Shown here: positions 35,023 to 43,850 of the stretch, in pieces
Layout: each line of letters starts with the position of its first letter
Position numbering within the stretch: the first letter of the stretch is position 1
Assembly: GCA_947494695.1 (NCBI GenBank)
Contig: CANLWB010000005.1
Coordinates: 124,001-188,000 of the forward strand
Length of the DNA stretch: 64,000 bases
DNA from: an uncultured Flavobacteriaceae bacterium
GTDB taxonomy: Bacteria > Bacteroidota > Bacteroidia > Flavobacteriales > Flavobacteriaceae
Direction of reading: 5' to 3'
The notes under the pieces: model-generated
Told to the model about the DNA's origin: nothing
The model's input: only the letters and a program-made list of their open reading frames with translations
The model's database searches: none
Position numbers and translations under genes: made by a program

Positions 35023-37944
35023 ATGGAGTTGGCTCCACAATTAAATAGACTCAAAGATAAACTTTCTGGGGAGTTATATTATGATAACCTGGTAAAATCG
35101 ATTTACGCCACAGACGCTTCCGTATACCGGATGTTACCTATGGCGGTTGCATACCCTAAAAATAAAGAAGATATAAAGTTGTTGATAGGGTTTGCAAAAG
35201 CCCATAACACATCATTAATTCCAAGAACAGCGGGGACATCTTTGGCTGGCCAATGTGTTGGATCGGGTATTGTTGTTGATGTTTCTAAACATTTTACAGA
35301 AATTATAAATGTTAATGAAAAGGAGCAAACTGTAACCCTGCAACCGGGTGTGGTACGTGATGCACTAAATAACTATTTAAAGCCTTTTGGTTTATTTTTT
35401 AGTCCAAATACATCGACATCGAATCGATGTATGGTTGGCGGAATGGTAGGTAATAACTCATCTGGGACAACTTCAATTCAATATGGTGTAACACGCGATA
35501 AGGTCATCGCCTTAGAAACCATTTTAAGTGATGGAAGCGAAGTCACTTTTAACACCATTTCCAGGGATGAATTTGAAAACAAAGTCAAAGAGAATTCTCT
35601 AGAAGGAAAGATCTATAAAACCATTCACAAAGAGCTAGTTTCGAAAGCGGTCCAGCAGGGTATAGTCGATAATTTTCCAAAACCGGATATTCACAGAAGA
35701 AATACGGGTTATGCGATTGATGAATTGATACAATCAGATGTTTTTACCGAAACGTCAGAGCCATTCAACATGTGTAAGTTACTTTCTGGAAGCGAAGGTA
35801 CACTGGCTTTTACAACCCAAATTACGCTAAAATTAGATAAGTTACCTCCAAAAGAAGGGATGATGCTAACAGCACATTTCGATAGCATTGAAAACTGCTT
35901 AAATGCCGTAGAGCCCGTAATGAAGCATAACCTTTATGCTTGTGAAATGATGGATAAAACCATTTTAGATTGTACAAAATATAATAAAACACAGCAGGAG
36001 AACAGGACTTTTATAGTAGGTGATCCCAAAGCTATTTTAATGTGTGAAGTGCGAGCCGAAAGTAAAGAAGAGGTTAACGTTTTAGCCAAAAGGCTTTTAG
36101 AGACTATTGAGCAGTCTGGATTGAGTTATGCTTGTCCTACGCTTGAAGGAACAGAAATTAATAAAGCCAATGATTTACGAAGTGCAGGATTAGGACTTTT
36201 AGGAAATATAATTGGAGATAAAAAAGGTGTGGCATGTATTGAAGACACTGCTGTGGTGATTCAAGATCTGTCAAATTATATTATGGATTTTGCTAAGCTC
36301 ATGGCAAATTATGGTCAGGATGCTATTTATTATGCACATGCCGGTGCGGGTGAAATACATTTACGCCCTATTTTAAATCTTAAAAAAGAAACAGATGTTG
36401 CGTTGTTTCGAAAAATAACCACCGATGTGGCCAATTTGGTTAAGCGCTATGGTGGCTCAATGAGTGGAGAACATGGCGATGGTATTGTACGATCGGAGTT
36501 CATCTCTATGATGATTGGTACCGAAAATTATGAGATTCTAAAACGTATAAAACAGGCTTTCGATCCGGATGCTATTTTTAATCCGGGAAAGATTATTGAT
36601 GCTTTGCCAATGGATACTTCACTACGGTATGTTCCTGAAAGAAAAGAACCTGAAATAGAAACGTTACTGGATTTTTCTAAGTCCGAAGGGATTCTGCGAG
36701 AAGCGGAGAAATGCAATGGATCTGGCGATTGTAGAAAACTTCCTGAATTTGGGGGGACCTTATGTCCCAGTTACAGAGCCACCAGGAATGAAAAAGATAC
36801 GACTAGAGCCAGAGCCAATGCACTAAGGGAATTTTTAACGAATTCTAACAAAACAAACAGATTTGATCACAAGGAGTTAAAAACGGTTTTTGACCTCTGT
36901 CTAAGTTGTAAGGCCTGTACTAGCGAATGCCCGAGTAGCGTGGATGTAGCCAGTCTAAAGGCAGAATTTCAATACCAATACCAAAAGGCAAATGGTAAAT
37001 CACTTAGAACTAAATTGTTTGCCTATAACAATACGTTTAATAAGCTAGGGCGTCAATGGCTTGGACTTACCAATTTCATGCTTTCTAACGGTTTTACATC
37101 ATCGATTTTAAAAACATCGTTTGGAATTGCTGCAGAAAGAAATCTACCACGTATTTCAAAAAACAGTTTAGAAAGGTATTATAAAGCGTATAAGAAGGCT
37201 GAAGGCACCTATATAAAGAAGGTTTACCTTTTTAATGACGAATTTACGAACCAACTGGATACTGAGATTGGAATTGATGCTTTAGAGCTTCTTAAAGGGC
37301 TGAATTACCGGGTGGAAGTTATTGATAGTGCAGAATCGGGGCGTTCATTCCTCTCAAAGGGATTGCTTGAGGAGGCAAAAGCTCATGCAAACAAAAATGT
37401 TGAAATTTTTAAAGATAAAATATCAGAAGATACACCGTTATTAGGAATAGAACCTTCAGCTATTCTAACATTTAAAGATGAATATTTGAAACTTGCGGAT
37501 GATAAGGGTGCTTCTGAAATGATTGCTAAATCTACCTTTTTAATAGAAGAATTTATTCAACAAGAGATAAAGGCGGGTCATATAACTTCAGAACAGTTTA
37601 CCAAGAAACCAAAAACGATTAAATTTCACGGACACTGCCATCAGAAGGCCATGAGCACTCAGTTATCCAGTTTTACAGTTTTAAACCTTCCAAAGCACTA
37701 CAAAGTTACCATGATACCCAGTGGTTGCTGTGGTATGGCGGGAAGTTTTGGGTATGAAAAGGAGCATTATAAGGTAAGTATGCAAATAGGAGAGCAGACC
37801 TTGTTTCCTGCCGTTAGAAACGCATCTTCAGAGGTTGTTATTTCTGCTAATGGAACGAGTTGTAGACATCAAATAAAGGATGGTACGGGGCGATTAGCGA
37901 AACATCCTATTTCTATTTTGAGGGAAGCTTTGGAGGCGGGGTGA
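35023..37944 (+). CDS. FAD-linked D-2-hydroxyacid dehydrogenase with fused FeS/CCG domains
   Basis: A 973-residue fusion resembling E. coli YdiJ. An FAD-binding PCMH domain (about 45-260, with PRTAGTSLAGQCVGSG) and an FAD-oxidase C-terminal domain (to about 530) oxidise D-2-hydroxyacids such as D-lactate or D-2-hydroxyglutarate. A ferredoxin module follows, with C626-C629-C632-C636 and a second cluster seeded by GSGDCRKL and TLCPSY. CCG domains come last (HGHCHQKA and PSGCCGMAGSFGYE). Electrons thus flow from FAD through FeS centres to an unknown acceptor. The exact substrate is uncertain. A 75-base tandem repeat starts right after its stop. Confidence 0.9.
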   Translation: MELAPQLNRLKDKLSGELYYDNLVKSIYATDASVYRMLPMAVAYPKNKEDIKLLIGFAKAHNTSLIPRTAGTSLAGQCVGSGIVVDVSKHFTEIINVNEKEQTVTLQPGVVRDALNNYLKPFGLFFSPNTSTSNRCMVGGMVGNNSSGTTSIQYGVTRDKVIALETILSDGSEVTFNTISRDEFENKVKENSLEGKIYKTIHKELVSKAVQQGIVDNFPKPDIHRRNTGYAIDELIQSDVFTETSEPFNMCKLLSGSEGTLAFTTQITLKLDKLPPKEGMMLTAHFDSIENCLNAVEPVMKHNLYACEMMDKTILDCTKYNKTQQENRTFIVGDPKAILMCEVRAESKEEVNVLAKRLLETIEQSGLSYACPTLEGTEINKANDLRSAGLGLLGNIIGDKKGVACIEDTAVVIQDLSNYIMDFAKLMANYGQDAIYYAHAGAGEIHLRPILNLKKETDVALFRKITTDVANLVKRYGGSMSGEHGDGIVRSEFISMMIGTENYEILKRIKQAFDPDAIFNPGKIIDALPMDTSLRYVPERKEPEIETLLDFSKSEGILREAEKCNGSGDCRKLPEFGGTLCPSYRATRNEKDTTRARANALREFLTNSNKTNRFDHKELKTVFDLCLSCKACTSECPSSVDVASLKAEFQYQYQKANGKSLRTKLFAYNNTFNKLGRQWLGLTNFMLSNGFTSSILKTSFGIAAERNLPRISKNSLERYYKAYKKAEGTYIKKVYLFNDEFTNQLDTEIGIDALELLKGLNYRVEVIDSAESGRSFLSKGLLEEAKAHANKNVEIFKDKISEDTPLLGIEPSAILTFKDEYLKLADDKGASEMIAKSTFLIEEFIQQEIKAGHITSEQFTKKPKTIKFHGHCHQKAMSTQLSSFTVLNLPKHYKVTMIPSGCCGMAGSFGYEKEHYKVSMQIGEQTLFPAVRNASSEVVISANGTSCRHQIKDGTGRLAKHPISILREALEAG

Positions 37945-37945
37945 G

Positions 37946-38020
37946 TATTTGGTATTAAGTATTAAGTATTTGGTATTAAGTATTTGGTATTAAGTATTTG
38001 GTATTAAGTATTAAGTATTT
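37946..38020. repeat. Short tandem repeat (14-base unit with 7-base half units)
   Basis: The unit TATTTGGTATTAAG occurs four times, interspersed with two copies of its 3' half TATTAAG, starting 2 bases after the dehydrogenase stop. It has the look of a slippage-prone variable-number repeat. There are no spacers of the CRISPR kind. Confidence 0.85.
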
Positions 38021-38075
38021 TTTAGTTTTGCCTATAAGGGGGTGTTCTAACATTCGGTCGAATTATTATATAAAA

Positions 38076-38106
38076 AGTCCTATCGTTGAAAATCAACAAT
38101 AGGACT
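38076..38106 (-). terminator. Terminator for the TPR-protein gene
   Basis: AGTCCTAT-C-GTTG pairs with CAAC-A-ATAGGACT around a 5-base loop, with one C/A mismatch. On the minus strand it is followed by a T run (the A run at 38072-38076), and it lies 113 bases beyond the stop at 38219. Convergent transcripts from the dehydrogenase may also end here. Confidence 0.6.
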
Positions 38107-38218
38107 AAAATAGTATTGCAAATTCATATTTAACGGGCTGTGCTAGCAAAGGTTAGGTGATTCGTAGAAATTGAACCAAGTCCTTTTGTTAAATATTACT
38201 TACTATTCTATAATATTA

Positions 38219-39232
38219 TTAAAACGTTCGTTCGTTCAGGCTTTCTTCTACTTTAAGTAATTCGGGATGAATTGGATCAATTTGTACACCTTCGTTATAA
38301 TATGTCTTTGCGTTTTCTATATCACTGTTGTCTAAGTGTAAACGACTTAAAACAGCATAGTTTAATGCCGATTTTTCGATCTCAGCACAGGTTGTCATGA
38401 CTTTTATAGCGCCTTCAAAATCTCCCCTGTTAGCTAGAAAACTACTAAACCCTCTCATGCCATTGGTATAATCAGGGTCAATTAAAAAAGACAACTGAAA
38501 AAAAGTCTCTCCTCTCTCCAAATAATCTCCAGTAGCCTGAGAAATCATTCCCAAATTATTATAGGGATTCGGATTTGTATAATCTGCTTGCATGGCGGCA
38601 TAAAACTTTTCAGCAGCAGCTTCAAAATCACCTTCGCCAAAATATGAATTGCCTTCTTGTTTTATGCTTTCGGAAAGCTGACGATCCGTTTCGTTTTTAA
38701 CAATGTTTAAGGCTTTAAAGTTATCAGCTAAACGCACGAGCTTGGCATTATCTTTTTTTACATGAAGCATGACAATGGGCATATCTTCAAATGGGGTATG
38801 ATTTTCTTCGAATCTGATGTTATTGGTTGCATCTAAAAACAAAACACCTTCATGGTCGTTAAAAGGACCTTTTTCTGCACCCTTGCCTATAAAAGCAAAA
38901 GGAACAAGCCCGTTACAATCCCAAAACCAAAACTTGCTATCATTTTCTAAAGAACTTAAATCTTCCGTTAGTATCTTGTCATAACCGTCTAGCCAAACCA
39001 TATCCAACGAACCAAATTTATACCCACAAAGCTCACAAGTACGAATGGATAGTCGGGTACGTAATGGCTTGCTCATTGCCATATAATCAAAAACAAAAAT
39101 TGGCATGGCATCCCGTAATTCTATCTCATTAGTCGTCTCTGCAAGATTAATTTGATGTAGACCTATGTGCTTACGGAGGTCTTCTATGCCTTTTACTCCC
39201 TTTAGTTCCTCAATTTCTTTTTGTACTTTCAT
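38219..39232 (-). CDS. TPR-repeat protein with a cysteine-containing N-terminal domain
   Basis: A 337-residue soluble protein when started at the ATG at 39232 (KVQKEIEELKGVKG). The 13 residues added by the ATG at 39271 (YIRISIHLKIEDM) are unlike a structured start and I reject them. The N-terminal half has a CELCGYKFGS segment, of which only the CxxC pair resembles a zinc-knuckle half. The C-terminal half (about 190-337) contains four tetratricopeptide repeats with motifs such as NPNPYNNLGMISQATGDY and ENAKTYYNEGVQIDP. The function is unknown; protein binding is likely. Confidence 0.7.
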   Translation of the reverse strand: MKVQKEIEELKGVKGIEDLRKHIGLHQINLAETTNEIELRDAMPIFVFDYMAMSKPLRTRLSIRTCELCGYKFGSLDMVWLDGYDKILTEDLSSLENDSKFWFWDCNGLVPFAFIGKGAEKGPFNDHEGVLFLDATNNIRFEENHTPFEDMPIVMLHVKKDNAKLVRLADNFKALNIVKNETDRQLSESIKQEGNSYFGEGDFEAAAEKFYAAMQADYTNPNPYNNLGMISQATGDYLERGETFFQLSFLIDPDYTNGMRGFSSFLANRGDFEGAIKVMTTCAEIEKSALNYAVLSRLHLDNSDIENAKTYYNEGVQIDPIHPELLKVEESLNERTF

Positions 39233-39408
39233 GTCTTCTATTTTTAGATGTATACTAATGCGAATATACAAGATAGCGTATGTGTCATTTACCCCTGAAT
39301 TCAGTGAAATTAATTATAAGGGTTTGGCGTTTAGAAAATAGATGATAGAATTAAGACAGGAGATATTGTATTATTTGCTTATTGTTAAAATATTAGGGCT
39401 TGCTTTTT

Positions 39409-40515
39409 TTAAACAAGCTCAAAATCCAAAATATCATTTAACTCTTGTCCGTTAATAATAATAGAAACCTGGTGTTTTCCAGGGTGAAATTTACGAGTAG
39501 TTATGACCTTAAACGATTGCTTTCTACGGATTTTAGCTGTAGACATTGAGGCATAGGTCTTTTCACTTATTTTAAATACTTTTCTAGATAAGGTACCGTT
39601 GGCTTTTAAGTAGTACAGCCCATATTCCAAACGAATTTTGGAATCTTTAGTGTCTAAATTAGTAAGTGTTAGTGAAAATTCGAGAGATTCTCCTATATTA
39701 ACCCTTGGGGTGAGTACCTCAAAATCACTGATCTTGATTTTATTAATCGCCCCAAAACCAAACAAAACCATAAGTTCTGTATTACCTTGCTTTAAAAGTG
39801 TCCTTGCGGCATGTTTTACTAACCAATCCGTTTCTTTTGTTTTGCCATACCATGTTTTTAGTAAACTAATAACTAGGTCTGGGTTATCTTTGGAAATATC
39901 GTTTAAATTATTCGCCACACTTCGTCTTACATATTCAGAAGGGTCGTTCTTAAGCTTTTTAAGAATCGAAATAACGGGTTTAGGGTCTTTTTTTAAAGCG
40001 GGGAGTGCCATAGCCCATGGAAGTCTAGGTCGACAACCTTCAGAAGATAGTCGTCTCACTGCTTTATGTTCATGATCTGCCCATAAAAGCATTTGTTTCA
40101 TAACCGCATCCTGATATTTTATAATGAATGGCCTAATTGCAAATTCACAAGACACAAATTTTGTGATGTCTTCCATGGCTTTTATTGATGTTTCGTAGTG
40201 ATCTAGACCATAGATTTCGATAAAATCGGGTAAAAAAGTGAATTCAAAATTATCATCTTTAAAACCATAATTTTTTAATGCAGGAATAAGTTTTAATAGC
40301 GTTGCTACATGCGTTGAGAAGTCGCCTGTAAGATGTGCTTTAAAGACCAAGGCAATGTGTCTTATGCGTTGTTTAAGTTCTTTATTATCCCATTCATCAT
40401 CAAACATCTGTTTTAAAAAAGCGGTGTCATCAAATTCAGGAATAATGTCCTTTATAGCAAGAACAAAACGATTAAAGAATTGGTCATTATATATGTTTTT
40501 TAGTAGTTCTGCCAT
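39409..40515 (-). CDS. AlkC-type DNA alkylation-repair glycosylase
   Basis: A 368-residue protein of the AlkC/AlkD HEAT-like-repeat family, which removes N3- and N7-alkylated bases. Residues about 1-260 are helical repeats (for example SEGCRPRLPWAMALPALKKDP and DPSEYVRRSVANNLNDIS). About 100 C-terminal residues are beta-rich (FEVLTPRVNIGESLEFSLTL to LDFELV) and look like the Ig-like domain that distinguishes AlkC from AlkD. I start it at the ATG at 40515 (AELLKNIYND); the 16 residues upstream (TWFYIIPLKTKIRNN) are not family-like. It lies downstream of a large inverted repeat. Confidence 0.85.
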   Translation of the reverse strand: MAELLKNIYNDQFFNRFVLAIKDIIPEFDDTAFLKQMFDDEWDNKELKQRIRHIALVFKAHLTGDFSTHVATLLKLIPALKNYGFKDDNFEFTFLPDFIEIYGLDHYETSIKAMEDITKFVSCEFAIRPFIIKYQDAVMKQMLLWADHEHKAVRRLSSEGCRPRLPWAMALPALKKDPKPVISILKKLKNDPSEYVRRSVANNLNDISKDNPDLVISLLKTWYGKTKETDWLVKHAARTLLKQGNTELMVLFGFGAINKIKISDFEVLTPRVNIGESLEFSLTLTNLDTKDSKIRLEYGLYYLKANGTLSRKVFKISEKTYASMSTAKIRRKQSFKVITTRKFHPGKHQVSIIINGQELNDILDFELV

Positions 40516-40581
40516 GTTATTTCTTATTTTGGTTTTCAAAGGTATTATATAAAACCATGTCATTCAATAGTTTTCAAAAAC

Positions 40582-40639
40582 AGGTCTCAAAAGCAGGCAT
40601 TTAAAGTCAAATAATTAACTATAAAAGCTTTTGAGACCT
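40582..40639 (-). terminator. Large perfect inverted repeat between two minus-strand genes
   Basis: AGGTCTCAAAAGC (40582-40594) and GCTTTTGAGACCT (40627-40639) are perfectly complementary over 13 bases with a 32-base spacer. On the minus strand the right arm is followed by GTTTTTG, so a terminator for the gene ending at 40691 is the simplest reading. The long loop is unusual for that, and an operator for the DNA-repair gene downstream is the alternative. Confidence 0.45.
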
Positions 40640-40690
40640 ATAAGGTACTTTATGAATTTTGATTACGTCTCAAGATTCATGTACATGGTA

Positions 40691-41440
40691 TTAATCTCGT
40701 TCTGTATCAATAACGATTTCGAGATGTGAAAAATCCATAGAGGATTCGTCGATCATTCCAAAAAACTGTCCAGCCGTTGGGTTTTTTAAGATATCCTCGG
40801 ATGCCTTTTTAGCACTTTCAAGATCAGTCCAATACACAACATCCATCCATTGTCCGTCCTCGGTTACGGCAAGCTTTCTTGTGATAAACCCTGAATAGTT
40901 TTCTAATACCGGGTTAATGGTCTTTGCAGCTTCAACCACTGTGTTTTTGGTAAACTCTGGCTTTGTTTTAAAGAGAACCAGTTCAACAATTTTAGGGTCT
41001 CCAGGTTTTGGAGCGGTTATAAATTGTGGTGTAGTGATTAGCATTTTACTCACTTCGGTATTAGGAATCATGGTATTAAAAAAGGTTAGACAGGTTTCGC
41101 TTTTCATTTCGATTTCAGTGGCTTTTTCGAAGGCTGCTACATCGGTGTAATAAACGATGTCTACCAGTTTGTCAGGTTCATTCGTGGCGAAGGTCATTTT
41201 TCGTCCTAAATACCCTTCAAAGGTGTCAACCATAGGGTCTATAGCCTTAGAGAGTTTTATAACCTCTTCACGAGAAAATTCTGGTTTGGTTTTTTCCATA
41301 ACCAGCACGATGGTTCCTACGTCTTCTTTTTTTACTTGTGTTGTCTCCATGTTTTTAGCTTGCATAGCTTCTTTTTTTTGTGAATTACAGCCTAATACAA
41401 TAGAAAAGGCCAATATTGTTGCTAGTTGTTTCATTTTCAA
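40691..41440 (-). CDS. Lipoprotein with two dimeric alpha/beta-barrel (ABM-like) domains
   Basis: A 249-residue protein. The lipoprotein signal ends at Cys 18 (IVLGC). Two similar repeats of about 95 residues follow, each opening with VLVMEKTKPEFSREEVIKLSKAIDP or VELVLFKTKPEFTKNTVVEAAKTINP in spirit, and each has a V(V/I)YYTD- or VVYWTD-type strand. This is the ferredoxin-like ABM fold, here as an internal duplication. Ligand and function are unknown. It belongs to a minus-strand group with the NTF2-like gene at 41464 and the WYL regulator at 41905. Confidence 0.75.
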   Translation of the reverse strand: MKMKQLATILAFSIVLGCNSQKKEAMQAKNMETTQVKKEDVGTIVLVMEKTKPEFSREEVIKLSKAIDPMVDTFEGYLGRKMTFATNEPDKLVDIVYYTDVAAFEKATEIEMKSETCLTFFNTMIPNTEVSKMLITTPQFITAPKPGDPKIVELVLFKTKPEFTKNTVVEAAKTINPVLENYSGFITRKLAVTEDGQWMDVVYWTDLESAKKASEDILKNPTAGQFFGMIDESSMDFSHLEIVIDTERD

Positions 41441-41463
41441 CTTCTATTTTATTGATAATTGGA

Positions 41464-41841
41464 CTATAAAATACTCTGCCATAGAATTTTGTCTATTAAC
41501 CAAGTCTTCTCTTTAACAAGAAAGATATAATCACAACCTTTCCGGTTTAAGGCCCAGTCCAGTTCGACTTTTACCACAGCAATTTTATCCTGGATATCGA
41601 GAACTTGAATTTTTGGTTCAGAATCGGGCATGATATTATTTGCATTGTACGTTTTGACCCAATCTTTAATTTCTGGTATTTCAACTGTAGAGATATCCAT
41701 CCATTTGTCAGATTCATAATCGTACATAAAACCTGTTTTCGAGGCATTTTTAGTGAAAAATTTGTCAATTAATGACGGGGCAAGATTTTTAAATGCCAAA
41801 GGGTACTGTTTAGAAGCTTCAATAACTTGATTGTGTTCCAT
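41464..41841 (-). CDS. NTF2-like (lumazine-binding-like) small protein
   Basis: A 125-residue protein with no signal. The features are those of the SnoaL/NTF2-like or lumazine-binding_2 family: an N-terminal helix (QVIEASKQYPLAFKN), SGYMYDY-like strands, a KVELDWALNRKGCDYIFLVKEKTWLIDKILW C-terminal sheet split by a hairpin, and a length of about 125. Members bind small ligands or act as isomerases. The role here is unknown. It sits between the lipoprotein and the WYL regulator, which may control both. Confidence 0.7.
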   Translation of the reverse strand: MEHNQVIEASKQYPLAFKNLAPSLIDKFFTKNASKTGFMYDYESDKWMDISTVEIPEIKDWVKTYNANNIMPDSEPKIQVLDIQDKIAVVKVELDWALNRKGCDYIFLVKEKTWLIDKILWQSIL

Positions 41842-41904
41842 GTATTTAATTTTATATTAATTATGGAACAAAAATAGGAGGGGAGTGTGACAGCCTTATG
41901 TCAA

Positions 41905-42591
41905 CTACGAATCCAAATATTGACTAAAGTATTTAGAAAGTGAGAAATCTTGCTGATAATCAAAGGTTTCGTGAGTGTATTTAAGATTTAAAATTCTATC
42001 TAATCGAAATTCTCGAGTTTCATTCCTTAATCTGCAATACGCAATCATGACCCAGGCTCTGTCTGTAAAGTAAACCCCTAAAGGCTCCACTTCTCGTTGC
42101 GTTTGCTCATCTTTATAAATGGAATGGTAATTCAAACTTAAAACATTAGCATTTGTAATGGATTTTTGAATTAAAGACAGCCAATTACTTTCAAAAACCT
42201 CTTCTTTAACAGGCGGAACAACACGGCTTTCCAGTTTAGTTACATTCTCCTTTTCAAAATTTCTTAAGACCGATTTAATTTTTATAAGTATGGAATTAAA
42301 ATCTTTTTTAAGGGAAGCATCGCCCTGAATGGAAATTAATTTTTCTGAAACAATGAGCGCATTTGCTTCTTCTTCGGTAATCGTAATGGGCGGTAAGGAA
42401 TACCCATCAACAACGAAATACCCCAAACCTTGTTCAGAGCCAATAGGAACGCCAGCCTCTTGTAACGTTCTAATATCTCTATAAACGGTACGCTGGCTAA
42501 TTTCGAATCTGTCCGCAATTTCTTTGGCAGTTACGACCTGTTTAGATTGTAGTTGGATAAGAATGGATGTTATTCGCGTAAGTCTATTCAT
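41905..42591 (-). CDS. WYL-domain transcriptional regulator (YafY/DeoR-like)
   Basis: A 228-residue regulator. An N-terminal winged helix (about 1-60: TRITSILIQLQSKQVVTAKE, then RFEISQRTVYRDI) binds DNA. The C-terminal half carries a WYL-like sensing domain (about 140-215, SLNYHSIYKDEQTQREVEPLG and EFRLDRI), which in this family senses nucleic-acid or nucleotide ligands. Its minus-strand neighbours at 41464 and 40691 are candidate targets. The gap of 63 bases before the next gene could hold an operator. Confidence 0.85.
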   Translation of the reverse strand: MNRLTRITSILIQLQSKQVVTAKEIADRFEISQRTVYRDIRTLQEAGVPIGSEQGLGYFVVDGYSLPPITITEEEANALIVSEKLISIQGDASLKKDFNSILIKIKSVLRNFEKENVTKLESRVVPPVKEEVFESNWLSLIQKSITNANVLSLNYHSIYKDEQTQREVEPLGVYFTDRAWVMIAYCRLRNETREFRLDRILNLKYTHETFDYQQDFSLSKYFSQYLDS

Positions 42592-42618
42592 TAAGAGATT
42601 AAAAGGATAAAGATATAT

Positions 42619-43743
42619 TTATTTTGCCATAAACCTATCAAATGATTGCCAGTACTTATCTTTATAGATATCAAACTCTATGTTGATTCTGTCTTTATAA
42701 TAGGTCTTTATATCATGTAAAATTTTTGAAGGTTTTCTAAATTCAATACAAGCAAAATATATGGTCCGTGTTGAGTCTACTGTTTGTCTCCCTATGTTCA
42801 GATACCCATCCGAATCTTTTAAATCTAATACTATTTTATCCTCAATGGCATTCAAAAGTTCGTATGTTGTAGTATTAGGCATACCATTATTATTTTGACC
42901 ATCATATTCAATATTAATAACAGAAATCCAGGGGTGAGAAGGCTTATTTTCCCAGCTTAATAAATCGGTGTTTATTATAGCTAACAAAGGCAACCCCTTG
43001 TTTGTTGTTGCTTCAAAGCTACTATAGTTAGCTTTTTGAGTATCATGCCTAAAACCATCATACTTTTCGATAAACTCTTTTTGTCTCCATATTAAGAAAT
43101 CCTTTAGTTTTCTTAAAGGGATAAGTTCTTCCTTAGTCTCTGCAGGGTTTATAATGTTTATATTGTCTATTGCGGTAATCGAATTTAATTCGCCTAACGA
43201 GTTGTCTAAAGCCAAATACACACCATTAGTTATTACCGTTCTATGCTCTTCATTAAAATCTTTATGTGTAATGGTGATGTCAATTTCATCTGGCATGGAT
43301 TCGTGAATGTTCGAAACGAAACTCATTGTGGTGTCATCGAAAGTGTAACCACCTATTTCAATTCCAAATTGATTTGACCCTACGGGCTGTTTTAGAGCAG
43401 TAATTTTCCAATTTTTGATTTTTGGAGCAGATTGAACCAATTCCTCAACAAAAACAATATTCTTAATTACTCCATCTGCAGTTAAGACCAACTCAACTGT
43501 ATCTTCATCACACATGCCTGTTAAAAACCAAATGCCTTCCTTTAACTCATTTAATTTTGGAGCAAGTCGACTAAAAAAGACCTTATCGATATTCCCACGC
43601 TCCTTGACTACTTTATAAAACTTCTGTTCCTTCTTAAGAAACCAATTCCAAAATTCGGTATATGACTTTACAGGTTGGTGTTTTAAATGAAGTACGGATT
43701 TAAAAAAACTCATGATAATCTTGGCGTTGATAGATTTACCCAC
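42619..43743 (-). CDS. DUF695-like protein
   Basis: A protein of about 374 residues, cytoplasmic. Residues near the N-terminus (KSYTEFWNWFLKKEQKFYKVV) and the C-terminal block (YYKDRINIEFDIYKDKYWQSFDRFM) are of the DUF695/DUF6348-like family found in Bacteroidetes. The middle region carries LPLLAIINTDLLSWENKPSHPW. The start is uncertain: an internal ATG at 43713 (SFFKSVLHLKHQ) may be the true one. No catalytic motif is visible. It lies upstream of the WYL regulator on the same strand but 27 bases apart, so cotranscription is possible. Confidence 0.6.
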   Translation of the reverse strand: MGKSINAKIIMSFFKSVLHLKHQPVKSYTEFWNWFLKKEQKFYKVVKERGNIDKVFFSRLAPKLNELKEGIWFLTGMCDEDTVELVLTADGVIKNIVFVEELVQSAPKIKNWKITALKQPVGSNQFGIEIGGYTFDDTTMSFVSNIHESMPDEIDITITHKDFNEEHRTVITNGVYLALDNSLGELNSITAIDNINIINPAETKEELIPLRKLKDFLIWRQKEFIEKYDGFRHDTQKANYSSFEATTNKGLPLLAIINTDLLSWENKPSHPWISVINIEYDGQNNNGMPNTTTYELLNAIEDKIVLDLKDSDGYLNIGRQTVDSTRTIYFACIEFRKPSKILHDIKTYYKDRINIEFDIYKDKYWQSFDRFMAK

Positions 43744-43850
43744 GTGTAAATTTTAACCCGATTACTGGTATTAAAGACATGGGGGCTATTACAACAAATC
43801 TAAAGAATTATGAGTTACGAAGGGGAAATGCTTCTAATTAAAGTAAGGAG

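Noticed and set aside
37946-38020. A CRISPR array
   Set aside because: Units are 14 bases with no spacers of constant length and no cas genes
39638-40075. 145-residue open frame on the plus strand
   Set aside because: Antisense to the AlkC-type gene and without recognisable family sequence
41157-41516. 119-residue plus-strand open frame
   Set aside because: Antisense to the lipoprotein gene and overlapping the NTF2-like gene; no family features
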